Assembly (NCBI GenBank): GCA_026419775.2
Contig: JAOPGA020001048.1
Span: 1-43,326, forward strand
From: Acrasis kona
Taxonomy: Eukaryota > Heterolobosea > Eutetramitea > Acrasida > Acrasidae
Length of the DNA stretch: 43,326 nt
Reading direction: 5' to 3'
The notes under the pieces are model-generated. The model searched no databases and was not told the DNA's origin. It was given only the letters and a program-made list of their open reading frames with translations. The translations under genes were made by a program, and so were the position numbers. This document shows, piece after piece, positions 1 to 9,291 of this stretch (position 1 is its first letter; each line of letters opens with the position of its first letter).

Positions 1-2
1 TA

Positions 3-466
3 GGAAACAACTCAACTAGTGATAGTAATGTTCCAGTTGCAGTAACAACGAGTGGAGTACTGAATGGAAAAAGAGTTGTTGAAGTTGCTTGTGGATTTCA
101 GCACACTGCAGTTATAACAAGTGATGGAGGTGTTTATACATTTGGCGGCAATTGGTAACTATACTTAACAAGTACTAATTTAAAGACTAACAACCACAAA
201 GGAGTGGACAGTTGGGAGACAACTCAACTAGTGATAGTAGTGTTCCAGTTGCAGTAACAACGAGTGGAGTACTAAATGGAAAAAGTGTTGTTGGAGTTGC
301 TTGTGGAGAAAGCTGGACTGCTATTTTAGTAGTGACGAATCAATCAACAGCTACTCCAACACCTACTCCAAGGTTAATACCTATTTCTGAGAGTGAGACT
401 AGTCAGAACAAATTATTTGGTGCAATTGCTAGTTTCATAATTGCCGTGATTGCATATATTGTTTGA
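3..466 (+). CDS. RCC1-repeat protein with C-terminal hydrophobic anchor, 3' part
   Basis: This is the 3' end of a gene that starts before the window. Exons are about <3-154 and 202-466; the 47-nt intron (GTAACT...ACAAAG, with GACTAAC before the acceptor) restores the frame as GGNW|SGQLGDN. It encodes two RCC1/alpha-tubulin-suppressor-type blade repeats (pattern G-N-x-S-T-S-D...VPVAVTTSGVLNGK...VACG). The two repeats are nearly identical at DNA level. After them come a Thr/Pro spacer (TPTPTP) and a hydrophobic C-terminus (FGAIASFIIAVIAYIV) with no basic tail, which looks like a GPI-attachment signal or terminal membrane anchor. RCC1 repeats form seven-bladed propellers; the anchored form suggests a surface protein rather than the nuclear Ran exchange factor. 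The family call is firm, the cellular role is inference. Confidence 0.75.
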
Positions 467-1076
467 GGAGAGAGCAAAAAGACACAAGGAAATGTTTTCA
501 TTAGATAAGTTATGTAAAATTAGAATTTACAATCCGATTGCTCAAGTGTGGAATTGTCGATTGTCGATTTCTCCAAGAGCACTTATACGATTTGACACAA
601 AAGTCGATTTTGGAAAAAATGTTGTAAGATACAGTTGACTCACACACTCATAGACTAGACGGGTACATAATTAACCTGTAGCCCATACAGCAACTACAAT
701 TAAAAGATAACGAGTTTTTATAGAAATAGTGATGAGGAAATATTACATCTAATTTGTATTTCGAACATCGGGTTTCTAATGCGGAGGTTAAAGATTGGTG
801 AGGCAGAGTAATAATACAACAAATCAAACTATTCGACAGAGCACGGATAATGCGGCCACCTAAGCCTTTTAGTAGTTGATGCGGTGAGATGCATGTCAAT
901 TAACAGTGAGTGAAGAATGGTGCTTGTTAACCGTGCTTATTCATGTGCGGTTTAACGAACCATACGCTTAAATACTGTTTTGCTCTTCTTGTATCTACCC
1001 AAATAAAATTTGTAGGAATTATTCAAAAGGGTTGGGAATGAATATAAGCAGATTTATTTATAGAACAACAAAAAAT
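467..1076. other. Spacer without a recognisable gene
   Basis: About 600 bp follow the RCC1 gene. A 48-codon open frame from ATG 492 to 638 is the longest plus-strand candidate and resembles nothing I know. The minus strand holds only a short open frame. The one clear structure is a hairpin at 926-956. No tRNA or conserved domain was seen. Confidence 0.4.
926..956. repeat. Imperfect inverted repeat / hairpin
   Basis: GTTAACCGTGC (926-936) can pair with GTGCGGTTTAAC (945-956), leaving an 8-nt loop, one bulged T and two G-U pairs. It lies in an otherwise featureless spacer. It could be a transcribed structured RNA element or a relic of a terminal repeat; nothing in the sequence decides. Confidence 0.35.
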
Positions 1077-2213
1077 TAACTTGAAGCCAGTTTGTCTATC
1101 GTGTCCTGCAACTTACGTGTCTTTTCTTTCAATTTTGACGCCCTATTTGCAGCTTGCCCCACTCTTGTTATAAATAATTCCTTTACCAACGATATGCACT
1201 TCTCATTATCCAATACCTGCTCCTGTGTCAATGAGTACCGGAGGGAAAAGTAAGGTGCATGTACATCATGTATAAATTGACAGGCATCACTAACAATTGG
1301 ATCATTTCTAACATCACCATTGTGGTATTCTGAAATTTTGTTCGGCTCTGCCCAATAGTTGAATGAAAGCTGTATAGTAGGCTTTTGGAGAGATGGCTTC
1401 CCATGAATACATGCACATGGTAAGTAACTACACCATCCTTTAAAAAGTTATTTGAAAATACATACATTCACATACTTGAGTTGAAGTATACAACTTTTTC
1501 CATACTTTGAACCATTGCTCGTCTGTATACCTTGCTCCATTTTTTTGGCTTGGAATGTATGTTAGCAGGTTCTGTTCTACTTTTCCTTGGTTACAGTACG
1601 TACCTATAGTAGACATCAAGTTACTCATGCTCATACTTATTCTATCAACCTTTCGTGATAATGTTAAAGTATTTATTAATGATTTCATTTGGATATCTCT
1701 TCTGTATTGTACTCATATGCTCTTATTGGTGGGGTTTCATCTTTCAAAATCAAGTCATTCAAAAAATCGACACCAACAACTGGGATTTTATACTTTTTTA
1801 GTAACCTAAAGTTATTAAATCGTGTGGCATCAAACTGTTTTTCGTTTAGTTGTGAGTTTGTTTCCCCACAATTTGTAGGTGTGTCGAACATTTGATATTA
1901 TTGTTTCGTTTTTGTCTTTGCAGCCTTCATAAATGCTCGCTCGGGTTGGTTCTAAAGGGAAATCAACTGTTAATATTTCGTGATTTCTGGGAGGAAGTTC
2001 GGCGGGCTCGTTTTGAATTTTATTATCATTCACCAATTTCCTTAAGTTTGTATTGCATTTATGGCATAAATAATGTCCAATTTGAGCGGCGCTGAACGAC
2101 TTGAAAGATGTGCGAACTCTCGGAAATACATGTCCCTGTTTTTTGATGCGGTTTAAACAATGCGCGCAATCGTAGTATTGTGTTTTGGTATTGTTTCCGA
2201 TAATGTAAAATCA
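1077..2213 (-). pseudogene. Decayed or unresolved gene with CxxC zinc-binding pairs and C-terminal helix
   Basis: A run of coding-like segments on the minus strand changes frame several times. The first (about 2213-1830) has two Cys pairs, CAHC and CHKC, some 30 residues apart, as in a treble-clef or zinc-ribbon finger, followed by an acidic Pro-rich stretch. Later segments are rich in Trp, Lys and Asp, and the last open stretch (to the TAA at 1077-1079) ends in a charged helix (ANRASKLKEKTRKLQ). Candidate GT-AG introns exist (for example a 38-nt GTATGT...AAAG), but they do not restore one frame throughout. I therefore favour a decayed gene over a normal multi-exon one. Family not recognised. 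Confidence 0.35.
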
Positions 2214-2681
2214 CGTGCTTCCATCACTGTATAGTTCGCCTTTTGAAGCCCGTTCAGTCATTATTTTCAAGTTTACAAAAAGAGTCACAACTTGCAAGGC
2301 AGTTAATGGCACAAACAGAAAGTTAGTGTGGCAAGTAGTTTATCTTGGATATCAACATAATATTAGAGAACTGTGTTGGAGCAAGTTGTCGCATTCGAGA
2401 TATTACAGTTTACAATAACATGAACTGATGAGTTAAAATCAAGATTTATTTAAAATGGTCAGTGTTATTTTCTAAATCTTTGAGGAACTTATTTTCAGTG
2501 TTGAAGCTGCTAGTATGAGCAGGTTCCTTATCATCCATTCTTGTATTGAATACATACTACAGTGAATGCAATGGCGTAACAGTAAAAGAAATTGGACGTA
2601 CAGATTCGATTGTTGTTCTTTTGTTAAGTTTTCGACTTCGTTGGATTTTGGTTCACAAGGGATCAGGTTCGTTTGGTTTAA
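2214..2681. other. Spacer, nothing recognised
   Basis: No conserved domain, RNA gene or repeat was recognised. Short open frames on both strands overlap one another and look like chance. It separates two remnant-like segments. Confidence 0.4.
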
Positions 2682-3002
2682 AATGTCACAACCTTTTTGG
2701 AGAAATTTATTGAGCATGCTGTTCAGCAATTTGGGTTGGAGAACGGATCACATGGGTACATGGTGCAAAAGAGATTAGTTTCAGAAATGGGTCTTTTTGA
2801 CTTCGATGAGTCAGAAAACTTGGATGCCAATGTTTCAATAGCAAGCATGTTAAAGAGACATTTGAATAATTAGTTTGAAGCTCACGAATCCAAGTTTGAT
2901 CCAAAGGAAACACGGGGGATAAAAACAAACGCAAGAAAAATTTTGGAAAAAGTGGCCAAATCGATGCGAAAAAAGTTTATACATCATCATCTAACACACT
3001 AA
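2682..3002 (+). pseudogene. Interrupted coding-like fragment, unknown family
   Basis: One frame is open in two blocks and reads like real protein: an aromatic/acidic part (MGLFDFDESENLDANVSIA) followed by a basic tail (KILEKVAKSMRKKFIHHH). It has an internal interruption and no clear start codon or upstream exon, so it looks like the 3' remnant of a gene. A missed intron is possible. The product is not recognised, and the segment sits in the same decayed zone as the zinc-finger remnant upstream. Confidence 0.3.
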
Positions 3003-3094
3003 CACCAGAACACCTGTAGACAAAAAAATACAAAATTCAACAAAACAGGCACTTTATTGTTCTATTCACCAAGTCGATCAACCAAAGCATGATA

Positions 3095-4396
3095 TTAAAA
3101 ACTCCAAGTCTTTTCACTACCATCAGAGACGTACTTTTCTATAAAATCATCTAACGTATCTAATACCCTCCAGTGACTATCAGGACGAACGGTCTCTCCA
3201 TTCTTTTTGACCGAAGAATTACAAGATTTTAGTAACCCCTCATATAACTTTCTACCATACATACTGTATAACTTCTTTGATACAATTTTATGAACAAATG
3301 TTTTGCTATGGTAATACAAAACATAAACGTATCGACATTTATTTTCAGAAATGTGATACAAAGTAAGACCAAAATAAAAGTCATGTTTAATAGTGTTTTC
3401 AAGACGAGGCACACCTAGTGCACTTGTCGTCTTGCTTATATAAGAATAACTCTTACGAACAGAGTCATATATAACAGTGCTCATCTTTATACCAGAGCGG
3501 TACTTCATAAAAGGTAGATACTTCATAGCATAGCTGTCTACTGTAAATGAATAGTTTTCATTCTGTACATAATCAACATTATTACAATAAACACAATTTC
3601 GGTCCCATACTTTCCAGTTGCTCTCGTTAGTAATTGAAAAGAGCACATCCTTTGCACTATATGGGAGTATGCCCATAAACTTTGATAACTTTACTGTTTT
3701 GCCTTCCAATGTCTTGAAATCACTCTTAGATATGAAGGAGTATATGTTTTTCTCCTTTTCATTGAGTTTTGTACTTTTAATACTTTCCCAATGACTCGAA
3801 TCATCATTCATGTACATGATGATTTGTATGTCCTTGTCAGTAATGCTTTTCTGGCAAAAATCTTCGCTACTGAATAGAGAAGCGACATTTACTACATTTA
3901 CTTGAGAAATGGAATCAAGAAATTCCTGGTCTTGAGAGAAGATGAACTTCATAAATTCCTCTGAACGGATGTATCCTATTGTTGTGTTAGGGTGTTTATT
4001 GATATTAAACGTACTTGCGTAAGCATCTTGTTCCAACTCTCTGTGCAATGCACAAACGATCGGCTCGAACAAATCAACAGACAACTCCTGGTGTTGGTTG
4101 ATTGTCCTCGTTAAGGTCTCCACAGCGTCCTTACGCATGTGGCTATCAATGTTTATTTCGTTCTTGCTACCTTCTTTGATGTACTCGTTAATCATGTACC
4201 AACCCTTTATTGTCCTATCGCACTTCTCACTTCTCTTGAACTCATTATTCTCCTTAATAAACAGAAAAGACTCATGGTTCATGTTCCTTGTGAGGTAGGT
4301 AAGGAAGTGGTCGCCCAGTACCTTGTTTGAGAATGCATGCTCTATCTTGAATTGGCGGTCGCATACAGTTTGAGCCTCAAGGAAAGATGATGTCAT
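3095..4396 (-). CDS. RGS domain-START dom. protein
   Basis: Single-exon gene of 433 residues starting at a true ATG (4396) and ending in TAA. Residues about 25-150 match the RGS fold: an F/L-x-Y-L start, the helix ESFLFIKENNEFKR, the YIKEGSKNEINID step, and a final LFEPIVCALHRELEQDAYASF helix typical of G-alpha GTPase-activating domains. Residues about 225-400 look like a START lipid-binding domain (SNWKVWDRNCVYC..., then alternating strands such as YVYVLYYHS). RGS domains speed GTP hydrolysis by G-alpha; START domains bind lipids or sterols. The pairing suggests a lipid-responsive switch on G-protein signalling, which is inference. No signal peptide or membrane span was seen. Its START side is less certain than its RGS side. 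Confidence 0.68.
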   Translation of the reverse strand: MTSSFLEAQTVCDRQFKIEHAFSNKVLGDHFLTYLTRNMNHESFLFIKENNEFKRSEKCDRTIKGWYMINEYIKEGSKNEINIDSHMRKDAVETLTRTINQHQELSVDLFEPIVCALHRELEQDAYASTFNINKHPNTTIGYIRSEEFMKFIFSQDQEFLDSISQVNVVNVASLFSSEDFCQKSITDKDIQIIMYMNDDSSHWESIKSTKLNEKEKNIYSFISKSDFKTLEGKTVKLSKFMGILPYSAKDVLFSITNESNWKVWDRNCVYCNNVDYVQNENYSFTVDSYAMKYLPFMKYRSGIKMSTVIYDSVRKSYSYISKTTSALGVPRLENTIKHDFYFGLTLYHISENKCRYVYVLYYHSKTFVHKIVSKKLYSMYGRKLYEGLLKSCNSSVKKNGETVRPDSHWRVLDTLDDFIEKYVSDGSEKTWSF

Positions 4397-4641
4397 GTGT
4401 TGTGTTTTTTAAAAGAAGGGGTAAATAATTTAAGAAGAGCAGTGGATGATTGTGGTCATTTTATTCAACTTCAATTGTCATTTGTACAAACAGATAAACT
4501 CCGAAGACCATTTTCAGTCAAATTAAAAAGTATTTATTTATAGCTTTACTATACCCAGTATCTTCAGTGAATCGACCACTTGATTCTTGATGGTTGTTGT
4601 ACTTGAGGATACATTTTGAATAAAGTTTAAAAATGTGACAT

Positions 4642-5125
4642 TTACATTCGATTGTCACGATCTAATTCCAACGCAATATATACGGCGCGAAGTATTGGTC
4701 CATTTGGCACTATGGCTGTTAAAGTGTCATCTCTTTTGTGGTAAATAAAAATTTGGCCATGTAATACCAATGTCCAGAATAACTGTGAGTGGGTGATTTA
4801 ACATTTGGTTGACTGGTTCGACATCCAGACGTCTGCTGTTGGACGAAAAGTTGCTTAATACTAAATGTACGCTTTCTATGGTTTGTAGGGCGAATAGTAG
4901 CTATTATTGAAATTCCTATATTACGGGACGCCCACGGTTATGATGGTGTACAATTGACATTATGCTAATACATTCTAATGGACCTCCACAATACTTGAAA
5001 TATGGCTCTTGACTTATATAAACACTATTTGGGCATAACAACGTGATGTGCTATTAGCTAACATCATTGTTGGTCTGATTCTACCCTGAGGTCTGATTTA
5101 TCTTACTTGTGCTATTTGTAATGAT
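4642..5125 (-). pseudogene. Coding-like stretch, broken or multi-intron, unknown family
   Basis: The minus strand reads as convincing protein in blocks, for example SQEPYFKYCGGPLECISIMS, then LLFALQTIESVHLVLSNFSS, then in another frame IFIYHKRDDTLTAIVPNGP up to a TAA at 4642-4644. The blocks can be linked by plausible introns of 51 and 40 nt with phase kept. Alternatively the first frame reads through several TAA/TAG codons, each at a spot where Gln would fit. No start codon was found; the 5' end would run into the LAMTOR4 promoter. I cannot name a family. A decayed gene or an unannotated three-exon gene both remain possible. Confidence 0.3.
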
Positions 5126-5158
5126 TGTGCAACTCAACCTAGTTATCAACCAAACAAC

Positions 5159-5538
5159 ATGTCTCTAGCACAAGCCTTTCAAGCTGTTGAACAATTTGAG
5201 GATCTGCGGAATGTAGCTGGACAGAGAGGATATGCCGTTTTGGATATGGATGGTACTATAATTCAGGTATGATTAATGGTTGAAAAATAGTTTGATCCTC
5301 ATAGAGCAGCGGTGAGCTAAATACAAGTGTTGAAGGGAGTAAGGAAAAGGTGGACAACATTTATTGCATGCTACAGGACGTTAGAGGCGTCTTGCAGAAG
5401 GACAAGTTTAAAAAACTGGAAGGTTGTTCAAACATTTTTTAAATATTAACTCTGTTAGTTAGGGACGATGATGTGTCATTCTTAGTTACAATGTCAACAG
5501 CGCACATCTTTGTTTTAAAAATGGACGTAACCGATTAA
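5159..5538 (+). CDS. LAMTOR4: LAMTOR4-like Ragulator subunit
   Basis: Three short exons, 5159-5266, 5305-5422 and 5459-5538, separated by 38- and 36-nt GT-AG introns (the second has ATTAAC near its acceptor), give a 101-residue protein. Human LAMTOR4 is 99 residues. The core GQRGYAVLDMDGTIIQ|SSGELN aligns with the LAMTOR4 motif around GYLVLSEG...SSGDLEN, and the end KKLEV|..SFLVTMSTAHIFVLK matches the last two strands of the roadblock-like fold. LAMTOR4 pairs with LAMTOR5 inside Ragulator, which tethers Rag GTPases and mTORC1 to the lysosome. The splice phases agree throughout. The main doubt is the exact acceptor of exon 2. Confidence 0.7.
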
Positions 5539-5729
5539 TGCTACTTATTTTACATGCATAACAACATTAAAATTATAATATAACTGACAATTACATAATA
5601 AATTACTTGATAACATTTAACTCCATCTAAACTCTCAATTGTATTACTAAAGTTACTCTGTATTTTTTTCAATTCCCCAAATTTTAGTTGATAACCGACT
5701 TCATATTCTTGTTAATCATCCTTCTCGTG

Positions 5730-6631
5730 ATGCCTGCTTCAAACTTTTTAACACAACTTTACAACATGGAACACCTTTTAATGTGTGACAATGAGCAAGA
5801 TGATACAATAGTAATAGACAGAAACAATCCACCAAGAAGATTAAAGCGCGCTGAAGCAGTGCTACGTGCTAGGACTACAAGAATCACACTTGTAATAGAA
5901 CAGTCATATGACCCCCACAACCAATATGGTAACTAGATTAATTTAAAAGTACTTATTCACAAGCTTGCCTAAGGACTGCAGAGAGCTTAGGTATACAAAA
6001 TGTAATGGTAGTCAATCCTCTATCTAACAGAGAGTATGGCAGCAGGCGCAAGGTGTCGAAAGGAAAAGGAGACTGGTTGAATGTTGAGTATTTTGACACT
6101 ACCACAGAATGTATAAAGGCACTTCGCGATAGGGGCATCGAGATTTGGGTCACAGATTTGAGTTTAGGAGCGCAGTCGCTCGATGAAGCCGGTATTGTCC
6201 TACCAAAGAAGGTTGCAGTTGTTATGGGTAAGGAGGCCGATGGGGCATCTGAAGAAATTTTAAATGCAGCTGACAAAAGGATATACCTTCCAATATATGG
6301 TTTTGGAGAGTCGTTAAACTTGAGCGTTGCCACTGCCATGGTTCTTCAAAAACTTTTTTTCATCTGCCCAGAGGCACGCGGTGACATGTCAGAGGAGGAA
6401 AGGAACGAGTTGCGGAAAGACTGGTACAATAAACTTGCCCGCGATGACCCAAAAAAACTTCAAGAGTATCCAAAATGGTTAGAACACCCTCCTCTTCCTG
6501 TAGAAGACTTGAGAAGAGAGGAGGAGTTTAGAGTTGAATTTGTAACAAAGAAAATTTATAAACGAATGGCAGATATCGCAGCCGACAGACAACAAGAGTA
6601 CGAAAGCAAGATTGTAACCGAACAAAAGTAA
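5730..6631 (+). CDS. TrmH/SpoU-family RNA 2'-O-methyltransferase
   Basis: Two exons, 5730-5928 and 5964-6631, with a 35-nt intron; joining them rebuilds motif 1 as EQSYDPHNQY|ACLRTAESLG. About 288 residues from ATG 5730 (ATG 5766 is the alternative). SPOUT hallmarks: Asn and the catalytic-type Arg in motif 1 (LRTAES), motif 2 VAVVMGKEADGAS, and motif 3 IPLxGFGESLN-like (LPIYGFGESLNLSVATAMVL), which make the knotted S-adenosylmethionine site. The N-terminal NPPRRLKRAEAVLRAR helix resembles bacterial TrmH, which methylates the ribose of G18 in tRNA. A charged C-terminal extension of about 80 residues (PKWLEHPPLPVEDL...) follows the knot. Substrate cannot be told from sequence alone. Confidence 0.82.
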
Positions 6632-6979
6632 ACAACAAATCACTTACACAAAACACAAAAGCAACTTTTTAATGATCCAAGAATGACTTCATGTGAGACC
6701 AAGGACCAATCAACGATTACATATTGTTTTGTTTCACTTTCACTTCTTCTTTTCTCTCCACTCATACCGTTGTATGTTCCTCTGGGCACCGCTCAATTTC
6801 TCCACCAGGACCATTGTATGCCTTAAGGAGCGACGTTTTCTTGTTGATTAGTAGCAATAATTATAACAATGATACTGCTTGAAAAATACTATTTTCAACG
6901 CATCAAACAAGCAGGATTTTGAATCAACGCGGATATTCCGACTTCAAATTGATCAATTCCAAAAACATTACAAAAATTC
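6632..6979. other. Spacer with weak minus-strand coding signal
   Basis: A minus-strand block around 6760-6850 reads KAYNGPGGEIERCPEEHTT and could be an exon of a very small gene; a 36-nt intron with GCTACTAATC before its acceptor lies next to it. I could not find a start codon or a consistent chain of exons. Otherwise this is 3' and 5' flanking DNA of the two neighbouring plus-strand genes. Confidence 0.25.
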
Positions 6980-8002
6980 ATGAGTTACTGGCTTCTGTCT
7001 GGGGTAGCGGTTCTTGTTGGTTTATTTTTATATGTGATAAGAATCCCAAGTCTGAAAAAAGATATTGCGGCTCGTAAGAAGGCAGTTTTAGTAACAGGGG
7101 CAGGTATGATTTGATCTTTTGGTTTTGCGTTTACATTTTAAGCTTCTGGAATAGGATTGCAGACATGCAATAGACTTTTAAAGGATGGAGCCTTTGTTTT
7201 CGCATGCGACCTCAACATGGATGCACTAAAAAAAGCTTATCAAACATACCCATCAACAAGAGTTTGCCTCATCAAAATGGACGTGACACTTTTAGAAGAT
7301 ATCAAGGCGGCCTACAATGTTGTTGTAGAGGAATTAAAGAATGGCAACGAAAAAGGGCACATCAACAGTTCCTTGTTTGGTTTGGTGAACTGTGCTGGTA
7401 TTGCACCTCTTACAAAGAACTCATTGGTCGAGAAACAAGACGAGGAGGTACAAAAAATTTACGCTGTAAATGTATTTGGTATTGAGAGATGCACCCGCAT
7501 CTTCTATCCTCTCCTTGAGAGTCAACAAAATAGTCCTTCATCTTGCGTTATTAACATTGCAAGCGTTTGTGGCATCATTGCCTTCCCATTCTTCTCTCAT
7601 TATTCTGCAACCAAAGTAGCTGTCGTCTCATACAGCGCATCTCTAAGAAGGGAATTTATGAGGAAGAAGCGTGTGAGGGTTACATGCATCTGTCCTGGCT
7701 TCACAAATACTCCAATCATCACTTCATGTGGTGACAAAGGAACGGATCAGAGCGCTTTTAAGGATGAAATTAAAATCCTAGAGTCTAAACATCTCGACCT
7801 CTTATGGAGCCCTAGAATCATGCAAAAGCCAGACCGCGTTGCTAATTATATTGTCGATTGTATCTTTTCCACAAATAACAAGGGCAAGGTTATTGTGGAC
7901 CATTTCCATAACAGAGTTGTTTGGTTTTTCTTGTATCATATGGAGCCTTGGCTTTATGATGTGGCCACCTATGTTGCTTACAAATTATTCATTAGAAAGT
8001 AA
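6980..8002 (+). CDS. Membrane-anchored short-chain dehydrogenase/reductase
   Basis: Exons 6980-7103 and 7143-8002 flank a 39-nt intron that splits the cofactor motif: TGA|ASGIG (TGxxxGIG). The 327-residue product starts with a hydrophobic helix (LLSGVAVLVGLFLYVI) that should anchor it in the ER or a similar membrane. Classical SDR landmarks follow: an NCAGI turn, the catalytic Ser in NIASVCGI, the YSATK Tyr-Lys pair, and CPGFTNTPI after it. The C-terminus again turns hydrophobic (VVWFFLYHMEPWLYDVATYV). This layout is that of retinol dehydrogenase, 11/17-beta-hydroxysteroid dehydrogenase and 3-ketosphinganine reductase relatives, which reduce or oxidise lipid carbonyls with NAD(P). The exact substrate is unknown. 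Confidence 0.85.
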
Positions 8003-8110
8003 ACACAAGATAACAATAAACACTTATTTAATATAAAGGAGGTGAGTGTTGTTGCAATCCACAGTGTGAGTTCTAGTCTTGACAACTGTGCTCCTCTTTA
8101 CAAAATTAAA

Positions 8111-8935
8111 ATGGATGAAGCAAAAAACGTGTGGATTCACTATCTTACCAACGATATCGTAATTCTCAAACAATGCTATTCGAAAGAATTTTACGACTAT
8201 GTAAACAAAAATGTTGGTGTGTGCAAATCCCTGTCGAATATTGCGATTCAAAACATGCAAATGGAGCTGTCTCAGAGTATAAGAATTAACGATATGATGA
8301 GGAAAATATACGAGGGAGCAAATAATTCAGAGTCCATAAGAACTGTCAAAGAATTGATGGAGAAGAATTTTGGAATCGACACCGATCTCACAGAACTTGA
8401 AAAGAAAATTCGCGTCATTCTCGAGTCTCTTTATGCGCAATCAAAAATTACAAAAGTAAATGTACCACTGGGAATTGTTTGCATGACTGCTGAATTCAAC
8501 AATGTGTTATCCAATTCACAAAAAACTCTACTAAGACAGAACAAAAAGATATCAAAAAGCGAGTACTCGTTTCTCGAGCTATTAGTGGTCAGCACAGTTC
8601 AAAACATGATTTCTAATTTCTTCAGAGCTGTGGTTGTTGCACCAGAATCACGCTCAACAGTGCAGGCGCTGAACCAGAATCTAAGATTTCAATTGGAAGA
8701 GAGGTGTAAAAAAGCCAATGTAGATTTGGACAAACACAAATTCTTCAAAATGGGTGACATCAACATAAACATGCTCACTACAGATGCGTTCTCAGAAAGA
8801 GGAACAACCACCCAATGGTTTATTTTTTTCTTGATTATAATTTTTGTTTGTTATATTGCTTACCAGTATGCTGTCACAAGTCCTGTCTCTGAGATTACAA
8901 ATAATTCGATTCAAGAACAAGATCCATGGGAATAA
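8111..8935 (+). CDS. Unknown tail-anchored protein
   Basis: A 274-residue reading frame from the first ATG (8111) to TAA at 8933-8935; the frame is open further upstream but has no earlier ATG. The body is mostly charged and helix-forming, with an acidic/basic stretch (VKELMEKNFGIDTDL). One hydrophobic segment near residue 240 (WFIFFLIIIFVCYIAYQYAV) is followed by about 20 residues, so the protein is probably tail-anchored with its bulk in the cytosol. The stop codon overlaps an AATAAA (GGGAATAAAAT). I recognise no domain. It sits 108 bp behind the SDR gene on the same strand, with no evidence of co-transcription. Confidence 0.6.
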   Translation: MDEAKNVWIHYLTNDIVILKQCYSKEFYDYVNKNVGVCKSLSNIAIQNMQMELSQSIRINDMMRKIYEGANNSESIRTVKELMEKNFGIDTDLTELEKKIRVILESLYAQSKITKVNVPLGIVCMTAEFNNVLSNSQKTLLRQNKKISKSEYSFLELLVVSTVQNMISNFFRAVVVAPESRSTVQALNQNLRFQLEERCKKANVDLDKHKFFKMGDININMLTTDAFSERGTTTQWFIFFLIIIFVCYIAYQYAVTSPVSEITNNSIQEQDPWE

Positions 8936-9037
8936 AATCTCAATACTATCTTAAATGTATTTTTATTAATGTAGTTTGATCTTGTCTAATTATTAGCACG
9001 CGTTATAGGATAAGTTATTAATAGGAGTCGGGTATAA

Positions 9038-9127
9038 ATCGGAGTGGATCCCCGACATTCCACTAGCCTCTTGCACCTTTATCCGAGGTGAACGTCAAGC
9101 ACATGTAGCCTTCTCCGATCTTTTTTT
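9038..9127 (+). ncRNA. Candidate Pol III structured RNA
   Basis: ATCGGAG (9038-9044) pairs with CTCCGAT (9113-9119), and a run of seven T follows at once (9121-9127), as at a Pol III stop. Inside, CACC-TTTATCCGA-GGTG makes a second hairpin and GGAGTG can pair with CATTCC. An upstream TATAAA lies at 9033-9038. The stretch lacks a long open frame and is richer in G and C than its surroundings. It does not match tRNA, 5S, U6 or SRP RNA by eye. The loop and stem TTTATCCGAGG equals part of the U4 5' stem-loop, but the rest of U4 is absent. Confidence 0.35.
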
Positions 9128-9291
9128 AAAAACTATCCACAAACTACGCCTGAAATGTCTCAAATTGTTTCCTTTTAAACATAGGAGTTTGTTTGAACCC
9201 AGTCGGTACAAATGGGTATTTAAGACTATTTTAAGAATCGTCGTTGATTTAAATCTGGGTCACGAAATTGAATCACATTCACAACACAACG

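Noticed and set aside
926-956. Group II intron domain V
   Set aside because: The hairpin lacks the AGC triad and GNRA loop, and no other intron domain is present.
4986-5009. 24-nt intron within the 4642-5125 block
   Set aside because: Shorter than any intron supported here; a 51-nt alternative keeps the same phase.
5240-5266. DMDGT resembling the HAD phosphatase motif DxDGT
   Set aside because: It falls in a short strand that aligns with LAMTOR4, and no other HAD motif follows; the 101-residue length is also too short.
9075-9090. U4 snRNA
   Set aside because: Only an 11-base match to the U4 5' stem-loop; the U6-pairing regions and Sm site are absent.
9038-9119. tRNA on the minus strand at the candidate RNA
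   Set aside because: An acceptor-like stem and a 7-nt loop CGGATAA exist, but U33 is missing, the T-loop is 10 nt with no TTCRA and no D-arm forms.
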